Of a stretch of 64,000 nt of DNA, positions 26,495-34,701 are shown in pieces. The translations under genes were made by a program, and so were the position numbers. Below the pieces are notes generated by a model that was not told the origin of the DNA, searched no databases, and saw only the letters and a program-made list of their open reading frames with translations. Source of the stretch: Sulfitobacter sp. 20_GPM-1509m (GTDB lineage Bacteria; Pseudomonadota; Alphaproteobacteria; Rhodobacterales; Rhodobacteraceae); contig NZ_JIBC01000005.1 of NCBI RefSeq assembly GCF_000620505.1, forward strand, positions 186,001 through 250,000, written 5' to 3'. How positions within the stretch are numbered: position 1 is the stretch's first letter; the number at the start of each line of letters is the position of its first letter.

Positions 26495-27562
26495 ATGACC
26501 AAGTTCAGCACCATTTACGCGCAATTGACCGAAGACGGCACATTGCAATCCGATCCCGCCCAGTTGGCGGTGATGGACGAATTCGACCGCATCCAGCAGG
26601 CGCTGAACACGCCGGCAAAGACCGGCTGGTTCCGCAAAGCCCCCGAAGCACCCAAGGGGCTGTACCTGTGGGGCGGCGTCGGCCGGGGCAAGTCGATGCT
26701 GATGGACCTGTTCGTAAAGCATCTGGGCGACGTGCCTGCGCGACGTGTGCATTTTCACGCCTTCATGCAGGAAATCCACGCTGCCCTGCACGAGGCGCAC
26801 CAGAACGGCGTCGAGGATGCGGTGGCACCGGTGGCGAAAAAGGAGGCCGAAAGCGTGCGGTTGCTTGCCTTTGACGAAATGCAGATCACCGATATCACCG
26901 ACGCGATGATCGTCGGGCGGCTGTTCCGCGCCCTGTTCGAGGCGGGCACCTGCGTGATCACCACATCAAACCGGCACCCGGACGAGCTGTACAAGAACGG
27001 ATTGAACCGGCAGCTGTTCCTGCCCGCCATCGACCTGATCAAGGACAAGATGGTGGTGCACGAAATGGTCAGCCCGCGCGACTATCGGCAGGACCGTCTG
27101 GCTGGTGAAGAGCGTTTCTTTACCCCGATATCCGAGGAAACCCGCGCCACGATGGACGCGGTCTGGCGCGATCTGACGGGGGGCGAGGCCGAACCACTGG
27201 TCCTGAAGATCAAGGGCCGCGAGGTCGAACTGCCCGCCTATCGCAGCGGCATCGCCCGCGCGCCGTTTTATGACCTGTGCGGCAAGCCGCTGGGGCCGGG
27301 CGACTATCTGGTGATTGCTCAGACGGTGCGTGTGCTGATGATCGACAACATCCCGCGTCTGTCGCGCAGCAACTTTAACGAGGCCAAACGCTTTGTGACG
27401 CTGATCGACGCGCTCTACGAGGCCAAGGTCAAGCTGATCGCCTCAGCCGCGGCCCTGCCCGAGATGCTCTATGTCGAAGGCGAAGGCACGTTTGAATTCG
27501 AACGCACCGCATCGCGCCTGCGCGAAATGATGGCCGCCGACTGGGGTCAGCCCGAAGCGTAG
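26495..27562 (+). CDS. zapE: Cell division protein ZapE (AFG1-like ATPase)
   Basis: A 355-residue AAA-like P-loop ATPase. Walker A is GGVGRGKS at 60-67 and Walker B LLAFDEMQ is near 128. The sequence RRVHFHAFMQEIH and the TSNRHPDELYKNGLNRQLFLPAI segment are typical of ZapE/Afg1. In E. coli ZapE acts at late stages of division on the Z-ring and is an Afg1 homologue. The ATG at 26495 is chosen over the upstream start because similarity begins there. The last 16 bp overlap the convergent gene at 27547-28083. Confidence 0.93.
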   Translation: MTKFSTIYAQLTEDGTLQSDPAQLAVMDEFDRIQQALNTPAKTGWFRKAPEAPKGLYLWGGVGRGKSMLMDLFVKHLGDVPARRVHFHAFMQEIHAALHEAHQNGVEDAVAPVAKKEAESVRLLAFDEMQITDITDAMIVGRLFRALFEAGTCVITTSNRHPDELYKNGLNRQLFLPAIDLIKDKMVVHEMVSPRDYRQDRLAGEERFFTPISEETRATMDAVWRDLTGGEAEPLVLKIKGREVELPAYRSGIARAPFYDLCGKPLGPGDYLVIAQTVRVLMIDNIPRLSRSNFNEAKRFVTLIDALYEAKVKLIASAAALPEMLYVEGEGTFEFERTASRLREMMAADWGQPEA

Positions 27563-28083
27563 CGCACGATTGCGGCCAGCAACCCTTCGGTGTCGACGCG
27601 CCCGTTGGCCTTGCGCATATGCGCCGAGACCACGAAATCCCCGCGTCGCGCAGCAATGTTCAGCAGCGTGTCGATATAGGCGTCCGATTGCTCTTGCGAC
27701 AGCGCGGTCATCAGCAGCGTTTGCAGCTTTTGGCCGGACCGGGGCGAATAGCCGTACCAGTCCAGCACCCGGTCGGTCACCCGCTTGAGATCCACGGGAC
27801 GGCCTTCGGCGTCGGACATCCCGCCCAGAACCTGCGCGGTCGAGGCAGGGGCCGGGTCCAGCATGGACGTGTCCGCACGGCTGACATCGTGGGTCCAGTC
27901 CTGCGCCGCGTCCGGGGACACGTCGTCCACCGCGCCCTGCGACATCAATAGAAAGCACATCCCTGCAATCAGCGCAAAGATGGCGCTGCCAAGGGCAAAA
28001 ACGGTGACAGAGGGGGTCCGTTCTTCGTGGCGCGGCGCGAACCGCGTATCCGTGGCGGACGCCTGTGACAAGCGGCGGTCCAT
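27547..28083 (-). CDS. Membrane-anchored protein of unknown function
   Basis: A 178-residue protein with one N-terminal transmembrane segment (VTVFALGSAIFALIAGMCFLLMS, about 26-48) preceded by a positively charged cytoplasmic tail. The remainder, about 130 residues, is presumably periplasmic and helical (LKRVTDRVLDWYGYSPRSGQKLQTLLM...). No known domain is recognised. It overlaps the end of zapE by 16 bp on the opposite strand. It lies upstream of folC in the opposite order, so it does not clearly form an operon with it. Confidence 0.7.
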   Translation of the reverse strand: MDRRLSQASATDTRFAPRHEERTPSVTVFALGSAIFALIAGMCFLLMSQGAVDDVSPDAAQDWTHDVSRADTSMLDPAPASTAQVLGGMSDAEGRPVDLKRVTDRVLDWYGYSPRSGQKLQTLLMTALSQEQSDAYIDTLLNIAARRGDFVVSAHMRKANGRVDTEGLLAAIVRYASG

Positions 28084-28221
28084 AAATCTGCTCTCAAAAT
28101 CTGGCGGGTTCGGGCGCAGCGCCCCCCGACCTTTTCAGCACCACATCTAGGTCTGTTGCCGAGATCGCGTCAATATAGGCCAATGCGATTGCCCCCGTCC
28201 TGTGGCAAGGAAGCAGCGGTT

Positions 28222-29496
28222 TCAGCCGTTTTCGCGCAGTATATTTCCGGCCAGATACAGCGATCCGCAAATCAGCACGCGCGCGTCGGGATCGGTTGTG
28301 AGAATCGCGTCCAGCGCCTGAGCCACATCCTGTGCGGTGGTGGCCTGCATCCCGGCCTTGATTGCGGCCTGGGCCGTGGTTTCCGCGGGCAAGGTGCTCG
28401 CCTCGCCGGGGATCGACACAGCCGTCAGGCTGGCCGTGTGCGCCGCCAGCGGACGCAGATAGCCGCCAATATCCTTGGTGTTCAGCATCCCGCAGATCAA
28501 ATGCGTGGGCCGGTCGGGCAGGTTCGCCAGCACCTGCGCCAGCGCCTCGCCCGCTGCGGGGTTGTGACCGCCGTCCAGCCACAGTTCGGCCTTGCCTGCG
28601 CGATCGGCCAGCGGTCCGGTGCGCAAACGCTGCATCCGGGCGGGCCATTGCGCGTTGGTGACAGCGGCAGTGCAGGCGGCCTCATCCAGTCCAAGGGTGC
28701 GCAGGACCATCAACGCGGCACCGGCGTTTTGAACCTGATGCGCCCCGATCAGATTGGGCAGGGGCAAATCCAGCAGGCCGTTGTCGTCCTGAAAGGCCAT
28801 ACGCCCGTGATCCGGCCCGATGTGCCAATGCTGCCCATAGACCATCAGCGGCGCACCCAGACGGGCGGCGACGCCTTCGATCACCTCCAGCGCATCGTCT
28901 TCCTGCGGGCCAACCACACAGGGCACGCCGCGCTTGATGATTCCGGCCTTTTCCCCCGCGATCTGGGCCAGCGTGTCGCCCAGAAACTGCTGGTGGTCGA
29001 TGCTGACCGGGGTGATCACCGTGACCGCCGGTTTCTCGATCACATTGGTGGCGTCCAGGCGCCCGCCCAGACCGACCTCCAACAGGGTATAATCCGCAGG
29101 GGTCCGCGCAAAGGCCAGGATCGCGGCGACGGTGGTGATCTCGAAATAGGTGATCGTTTCGCCGTTGTTGGCGGCGTAACATTCATCCAGAACCGCGCTC
29201 AGCGCGTCCTCGGTGATCAGTTCGCCCGCCAGCCGGATACGTTCGTGAAACCGCGCCAGATGCGGCGAGGTATAGGCGTGCACACGTTTGCCTGCGGCCT
29301 CAAGCCCCGCGCGGATCATCGCCTGGGTCGACCCCTTGCCGTTGGTGCCCGCAATGTGGATCACCGGCGGCAGGTCGTTCTGCGGATTGCCCAATGCATC
29401 CAGCAGCCGCCAGACACGGTCCAGCGTCAGGTCGATGATCTTGGGATGCAGCGCCATCATCCGTTGCAGGATGGCATCCGAACCGTTGGAGGTCAT
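28222..29496 (-). CDS. folC: Bifunctional folylpolyglutamate/dihydrofolate synthase
   Basis: A 424-residue ATP-dependent Mur-ligase-type enzyme that adds glutamate to dihydropteroate and to folates. The P-loop is IAGTNGKGST at 48-57; YTSPHLARFHERI and EVGLGGRLDATNVI are folC signatures, and DGGHNPAAGEAL starts the C-terminal domain. The start overlaps the accD stop by four bases, so the two are translationally coupled, as in many proteobacteria (accD-folC order). Confidence 0.96.
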   Translation of the reverse strand: MTSNGSDAILQRMMALHPKIIDLTLDRVWRLLDALGNPQNDLPPVIHIAGTNGKGSTQAMIRAGLEAAGKRVHAYTSPHLARFHERIRLAGELITEDALSAVLDECYAANNGETITYFEITTVAAILAFARTPADYTLLEVGLGGRLDATNVIEKPAVTVITPVSIDHQQFLGDTLAQIAGEKAGIIKRGVPCVVGPQEDDALEVIEGVAARLGAPLMVYGQHWHIGPDHGRMAFQDDNGLLDLPLPNLIGAHQVQNAGAALMVLRTLGLDEAACTAAVTNAQWPARMQRLRTGPLADRAGKAELWLDGGHNPAAGEALAQVLANLPDRPTHLICGMLNTKDIGGYLRPLAAHTASLTAVSIPGEASTLPAETTAQAAIKAGMQATTAQDVAQALDAILTTDPDARVLICGSLYLAGNILRENG

Positions 29497-30452
29497 TTCT
29501 TGGACGGTGCCGGCGCGGGCTTTTCCGCTTTCTCGGGGGCCGGGGCCGGTTTGGGATCCTTTGCGACCGGGTCAGGCGCGGGCAGGTCACCTTTGACGGC
29601 GGGGGACAGCCCAAGCAACATGCGGGTGATGTTGATCAGCTCCTCGCGCATTTCGGTGCGCGGGGTCACGCGGTCCAGCATGCCGTGGTCCAGCAGGTAT
29701 TCGGCGCGCTGGAACCCTTCCGGCAGCTTTTCGCGGATGGTCTGTTCGATCACGCGCGGCCCGGCAAAGCAGATCAGCGCGTTCGGCTCCGCAATATGCA
29801 CATCGCCCAGCATTGCATAGGACGCGGTCACACCGCCCGTGGTCGGGTGCGTCAGCACGACGATATAGGGCAGGTTCGCCTCTTTCAGCATCTGCACGGC
29901 GACCGTGGTGCGCGGCATCTGCATCAGCGACAGGATGCCTTCCTGCATGCGGGCACCGCCAGCGGCAGAGAACAGAATCAACGGGCGCTTGAGCTTTACC
30001 GCTTCTTCAGCGGCGGCGATGATCGCATTGCCCACATACATGCCCATCGACCCGGCCATGAAGGTAAAGTCCTGCGCACAGGCAACGATGGGCGTGCGCC
30101 CGATCTCGCCAGTGGCGACCAGCATCGCCTCGGCCTCGCCCGTTGCCTTTTGGGCGGCTTTCATCCGGTCGGGGTATTTCTTCTGGTCGCGAAAATGCAG
30201 CGGGTCCGCATTGGGCACCGGCACCGTCACTTGCGTAAAGATGCCCCCGTCGAACAGCGCGGCAAAGCGGTCGCGCGGGGTGATGTTCATGTGGTGGCCG
30301 CAGTTGGTGCAGACGTTCAGATTGTCGCTGACCTCGCGGTGGAACAGCATGGTGCCGCACTCGTCGCATTTGGTCCACAAATTGTCCGGGGTCTCGCGGC
30401 GCGAAAAAATCGAATTGATCCGGGGCCGGACGTAATTGTTAATCCAGTTCAT
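29493..30452 (-). CDS. accD: Acetyl-CoA carboxylase carboxyltransferase beta subunit
   Basis: A 319-residue beta subunit of the ACC carboxyltransferase, which with AccA makes malonyl-CoA for fatty-acid synthesis. The N-terminal zinc ribbon has Cys29, Cys32, Cys48 and Cys51 (CDEC...CTNC). The crotonase-fold domain shows GSMGMYVGNAIIAAAEEA and GARMQEGILSLMQM. The C-terminus (about 285-319) is a Pro/Ala/Lys-rich tail not needed for the fold. It is the first gene of the accD-folC pair. Confidence 0.96.
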   Translation of the reverse strand: MNWINNYVRPRINSIFSRRETPDNLWTKCDECGTMLFHREVSDNLNVCTNCGHHMNITPRDRFAALFDGGIFTQVTVPVPNADPLHFRDQKKYPDRMKAAQKATGEAEAMLVATGEIGRTPIVACAQDFTFMAGSMGMYVGNAIIAAAEEAVKLKRPLILFSAAGGARMQEGILSLMQMPRTTVAVQMLKEANLPYIVVLTHPTTGGVTASYAMLGDVHIAEPNALICFAGPRVIEQTIREKLPEGFQRAEYLLDHGMLDRVTPRTEMREELINITRMLLGLSPAVKGDLPAPDPVAKDPKPAPAPEKAEKPAPAPSKK

Positions 30453-30512
30453 GAGTACACTTTCTGCTGGCCTGTTGGTCCCTCAGATAATGCCCATGCC
30501 CGACAATTGCAA

Positions 30513-31418
30513 TCAACGGCGCAAGGCAAGGCGCACGGCCAGCCAACTGGTCAGCATGATGGCAAAGTCGACCGGCAGCCATTGCGCCACCGCCGTGGCG
30601 TCCGACATCCCAAAGGGCAGCACGTACAAGGCAAGGCCGGACAGGTTGTCAGGCATGGCGGTGAACAGCATGGCAATCGCGTTGTTGACGAAATGCACGG
30701 CAATGGCGGGGCCAAGCGTGCCGGTGCGTGCGGTAAGGTCAGCCATCAATATGCCGAATATGCCCGCCCAAAGAACAAACCAGATTGCGTTGTCGCCCGA
30801 TGTTTCGGGGGAATAATGGCCAAGCGCGAACAGCGCCGACGGCACCACCATCCACACCAGCGGCGACGCGAACCGCGCCGCCAGTTGCTGTTGAAGGTAG
30901 CCGCGAAACAGCACTTCTTCGGCGCTGACCTGCACCAGAATCGCCAGCAGCGACAGCGGCAGCAGCGTGACCCATTGGCCAAGGGGCAATTGCGGCTGCA
31001 TCGGCGGCTCCATGCCCCAGGGTGGCAGCACCCACAACGCCACGTTCAGCAGCACCACCGCCACAACAGCCAGCCGCACCTGCACCGCAAAATCGCCCAT
31101 CGGCCCAAGCAAGGTCAGCGGCGACCGGTGATGCAAAACGACGACCACGCAGCCCACGACCACCAACATCAGGCCAAAGCTGAACAACAGCGCAAACATC
31201 CCGGCGGGCGTGCTGCCCGCTTGCAGGTCTTCGGCAAAACTCAACGCCGTTTCAGGCGGCAGAATCGACAGCAGCAGGGTGACATAAAGCTGGCTCAGCA
31301 CCACATAGCCGACGCCGCCCAACAGCAGGCCGACAACCAGCCGCCACAGCGCAGGTTGCGCGCGCGCAGGCGCGACAAAGTCCTGATGCGCGGCATAAGC
31401 GGCGGGCGGACGGATCAT
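30513..31418 (-). CDS. CPBP family intramembrane glutamic protease
   Basis: A 301-residue multi-pass membrane protein of the CPBP (CAAX and bacteriocin-processing) family. Motif 1 EEVLFR is at 167-172, motif 2 FALGH at 197-201, and motif 3 HFVNN at 242-246, so the catalytic set looks intact. These proteases sit in the inner membrane and process or modulate membrane-bound substrates; specific targets are mostly unknown. Its ATG overlaps the stop of the unusual ABC-like gene upstream (31415-34513) by four bases, so the two are co-translated and likely act together. Confidence 0.85.
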   Translation of the reverse strand: MIRPPAAYAAHQDFVAPARAQPALWRLVVGLLLGGVGYVVLSQLYVTLLLSILPPETALSFAEDLQAGSTPAGMFALLFSFGLMLVVVGCVVVVLHHRSPLTLLGPMGDFAVQVRLAVVAVVLLNVALWVLPPWGMEPPMQPQLPLGQWVTLLPLSLLAILVQVSAEEVLFRGYLQQQLAARFASPLVWMVVPSALFALGHYSPETSGDNAIWFVLWAGIFGILMADLTARTGTLGPAIAVHFVNNAIAMLFTAMPDNLSGLALYVLPFGMSDATAVAQWLPVDFAIMLTSWLAVRLALRR

Positions 31419-34400
31419 TCTTCATCCTCAAGCGACGGGGCGACAGGACCGGAGGGCGTCGGCATATTCACCCGCGCATCCCGCAAAACCTCTGCCGCGC
31501 CGGTCAAATGCGTGCCCACGGTCTGCAGCAGATGCAACAGTAACTTTGGATCGTTTTCGTACACCGCGCGGAATTCCTCAGCCCCCAGCCGCAGGAATTT
31601 GCAGTCGGTCGTCGCAGTCAGATCCAACTGGCGCGGTTCGTTCATGATAATCGACAAATCACCAATCACCCGCCCCGGATTTACGGTGGTGATCGGATGG
31701 CTCCCACCCTCGTCGTCCTGGTAGCTCATGACAGCCTGCCCGGTGACGCACAAATAGGCCGCATCGGCAGGATCGCCTGCAGAGAACACCCTTTGACCCG
31801 CAGCCACAGGATACCACTGCGCGGCAAAGGCCAGCAGACGCTGGTTGCGACCGTCCATTTTACCGAACAGTTCGGTGCGCCCGATCATGCGAAGCTTGCG
31901 CCGCAGGTCATCGGCGCCTTCACCGTCTTCGTCTTCAGCATCGTGGCTTAGAATACCGTCAATGCGACCGTTCTTGATCTCGACGAACAGGTCATAAGCA
32001 TCCGGATTTTCAAAGGATTCTTCCATGAAGATCAGTGTTGAATCTGGCAAGAGATCGCGCAGACCGGCACGCGCGGCGCTGCGCTGCACGCTGTTGTGGC
32101 TGGCCAGCGCCCGGTCCAGCACCAGAATGTCCGGCCGCTTGATCGCCGCGCGGCTGAAGGCTGCCCGCTCCTGGAACATGGTTGGAATCTTGACCCCGGC
32201 CAACCCTGTGGGAATGTCAAAGATCGTTTCGGCGACCAGCTGCTGCAAATCCTGCTCAAGCAGCAGATCCATGACCAGACTTTCAATCTCCTTGGCCCGC
32301 GCGCCTGCCATCCCCGAGATCCGCCCGTAGAGGGCATTTTCCAGAATCGTCATGCGCGGCAGGTAGTTTTCCGGTGCGATGGGGATGAACATATCCTCCA
32401 TCAGGCCAAGCAGGGTCGCCCCGTGCTCGTGGCGGATCTTCAGTATCTCGCCTTTGAAACTCTCCGGAAAGGCCGGGCCGAACTGTTCCGCGGTCAGCGC
32501 GAAGGGCACCGTCAGGAACAGCGCGAATTCCTCGTCGCTCAGCGCCGCGTCCCCTTTTTCACGGCGCCGCTCGGCAATATCGGCCAGCCGCTCGTACATC
32601 TCTTCCTCGATGCCCAGCGCCATGAACAACGGGTGGTTGGTGCCGTCGCGACCAAAGGTCTGCAACAGCGTTTCCATCAGGGTTTGCGAGATGGCGATAC
32701 CCTGCTCGGCCAAACCCTGTTCCGAAACAAGCCGCAGGAACCGGCCTTCGTCCACCAGCGCCTGTTGGCTGATGCTGTACCGCGGCGCGCCAAACAAGAG
32801 GTTGCCGCCCAGGGGCACCGACGGGTTGAACGTATCGGGGGAAAACCGGTGGACCGCATCGTTCAGGCCGGACGCATTCAACCGTCGCTCAACCTCGGGG
32901 CGCAGCGCCACGATGGCCGTGGCCAGATCGGGGTGCAAGGCGGCATCAATGCTGGTCCCCAGCATCCGCCGCACCATCTGGTCTTCGATCCCGATCGCAT
33001 TGATCAATCTGAACCACCACGCCCGAATGTCTTCCGCGTCGTTCAGACCTGCCAGACCCGGATCAACCCAGTCAGCTATCAGACTGTCGGTGCTGTTGCC
33101 TGCGCGCTGGGACTCAATGGCCTTCTTGTCCTTGTGACCGGGGTCCCAAAGGACAGTGCGCGGGCTGGTCATCAACGGCATCAACAGGTTGCTGCCCAAG
33201 CTGCCGTCGAACAGATAGGGTCGAGAATGGGCATAGCCGATCCGCGCGGCGATCACCGCCTGATGCAGGTCCGCCAGATCATGGTCCGACACGATCACAT
33301 GCCCGCGCGAAGGCGTCACTTCACGGGTCAACAATTCGGCCAGCGCCGTGCGTTCGGTCTGGTTGGCGACCTGTATGGCGACACGCGCCTTTGCCGGAAT
33401 TGTCAGCTTGATATTTTCCAGAATCGAATTGCCGTCCGCATCGCGCACCGACACGTTGTCCAACACGATATTGCCGTCCAGATGCGGGATGGTCCTGGGG
33501 CTGCCTTCGAACTTGTCGGCATCGATCATACCCTTGGGATTGAAACGCTCGGTCACCACATCCCAGCGCACCGACATGTCCTGCACCTGGTTGTAATAGG
33601 TCAGCAGTTCTTTCCACGGGCTGGACAGGTCTTTGTAAGCGGCCAGCGCCGCGACCAGCGCACCGACCGAGATCTGCCCGTTGATCGCCAGATATCCGCC
33701 GACAGAATAGAAAAAGAATGGTGTAAGCTGGGTGATGAAGTTGTTGAGGAACTTCATGAAGAATTTCTTCTGGTAGATCTTGTAGCGCAGCTCGAACAGC
33801 ACCCCCAGACGTTCGGTGAACTGCGCCAGCCGGTAACGCCAGCCGCCGTTGGTCCGCAGGTCGGTCACGCCGGCCGCACTTTCCCCGATCTCGGCGGACA
33901 ATGCGCGCACCTGCACGATCCGCGCCTTGTTCAGCACGTTGATCTGCCGTTGCAACATGGGGATCAACCACGCCTGCAACGGGATCAGCGCGACCCCAGC
34001 CAGCCCGAACCAGATGCTCTGGGCAAACAGGAACACCACGATGATGGCCATCTGCCCTGCCTGAAAGATAGGTTGCGCCAGGGCGTCCCCCATCAACCCG
34101 CCCATCGGCTCGGCTTCGGAGGTGACCATGCTGACCAATTCGCCCTGCGAAGTGGTGCGGAAGTAACTGCGTGGAAACCGCATCATCCGCGCGATCAGCG
34201 TATAACGCAGCCGGCGCAGCATCCGCTCGGACACGATGCCCTTCATCGTGTTCAGGCGCATTTTCAGCAAGCCATGCGCCAGAACCGCCGCCAGGTAGAT
34301 GCCGCAGAGCAGCATCAGGAACTGCACCTGTCCCATGGTCACGCCCCACGCGGTGACCGTGTCGGAATCCGCACCGATGGCATCGTTGATGATCCGCTTG

Positions 34401-34513
34401 GGCAGTTCCAGCGTGGCGTAAAGAAAGGGGAAGGTGACCAACGTGACCAAAAGCAACAGCACCTGATCGCGTTTTGAATATTTCCAGATAAAACTGAACA
34501 GTGTGCGTTCCAT
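31415..34513 (-). CDS. ABC-exporter-like protein with dead ATPase and cNMP-binding-type domain
   Basis: A 1032-residue protein. Residues 1-310 form an ABC type-1 membrane domain with about six helices. Residues 345-860 correspond to an ATPase domain, but Walker A is replaced by IQVANQTERTA (380-390), LSGGQ by IPTMF (776-780), the catalytic Glu after Walker B (LVLDR, 797-801) by Arg, the Q-loop Gln by Ser (YAHSRPYLF), and the H-loop His by Glu (IFMEES). About 320 extra residues lie between the Q-loop and signature regions. Residues 880-1000 have the form of a cyclic-nucleotide-binding domain (GRVIGDLSIIMNEPRQLDLTA). It therefore probably does not hydrolyse ATP and may be a regulatory or scaffold protein. 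Strong bases for the domains; function unknown. Confidence 0.85.
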   Translation of the reverse strand: MERTLFSFIWKYSKRDQVLLLLVTLVTFPFLYATLELPKRIINDAIGADSDTVTAWGVTMGQVQFLMLLCGIYLAAVLAHGLLKMRLNTMKGIVSERMLRRLRYTLIARMMRFPRSYFRTTSQGELVSMVTSEAEPMGGLMGDALAQPIFQAGQMAIIVVFLFAQSIWFGLAGVALIPLQAWLIPMLQRQINVLNKARIVQVRALSAEIGESAAGVTDLRTNGGWRYRLAQFTERLGVLFELRYKIYQKKFFMKFLNNFITQLTPFFFYSVGGYLAINGQISVGALVAALAAYKDLSSPWKELLTYYNQVQDMSVRWDVVTERFNPKGMIDADKFEGSPRTIPHLDGNIVLDNVSVRDADGNSILENIKLTIPAKARVAIQVANQTERTALAELLTREVTPSRGHVIVSDHDLADLHQAVIAARIGYAHSRPYLFDGSLGSNLLMPLMTSPRTVLWDPGHKDKKAIESQRAGNSTDSLIADWVDPGLAGLNDAEDIRAWWFRLINAIGIEDQMVRRMLGTSIDAALHPDLATAIVALRPEVERRLNASGLNDAVHRFSPDTFNPSVPLGGNLLFGAPRYSISQQALVDEGRFLRLVSEQGLAEQGIAISQTLMETLLQTFGRDGTNHPLFMALGIEEEMYERLADIAERRREKGDAALSDEEFALFLTVPFALTAEQFGPAFPESFKGEILKIRHEHGATLLGLMEDMFIPIAPENYLPRMTILENALYGRISGMAGARAKEIESLVMDLLLEQDLQQLVAETIFDIPTGLAGVKIPTMFQERAAFSRAAIKRPDILVLDRALASHNSVQRSAARAGLRDLLPDSTLIFMEESFENPDAYDLFVEIKNGRIDGILSHDAEDEDGEGADDLRRKLRMIGRTELFGKMDGRNQRLLAFAAQWYPVAAGQRVFSAGDPADAAYLCVTGQAVMSYQDDEGGSHPITTVNPGRVIGDLSIIMNEPRQLDLTATTDCKFLRLGAEEFRAVYENDPKLLLHLLQTVGTHLTGAAEVLRDARVNMPTPSGPVAPSLEDEE

Positions 34514-34701
34514 GAACCCGCCTGATTTGCCACGCGGGCCTGTGGGACGTTCGGTACGCCAAGTTATGTCCCGCTCTGGGTGAAATCAAGCTGCCGACCT
34601 GTGCATCTGCAGCCTGTGCCCTGTGCGCGACATGCCTTGCATCTTGTGCCCCATAGTTCTGGCCGTTATTGCAAGAGCAACTCATTCACCGGGAGGCCAA
34701 A

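Noticed and set aside
29685-31724. A 679-codon + strand frame over accD, the CPBP gene and the end of the ABC-like gene
   Set aside because: It crosses three real genes in antisense and has no signature.
32096-34477. A long + strand open frame (793 codons) opposite the ABC-like gene
   Set aside because: It is antisense to a gene with clear domains, rich in Gln/His/Arg without any recognised motif, and arises from GC-rich third positions of the coding strand.
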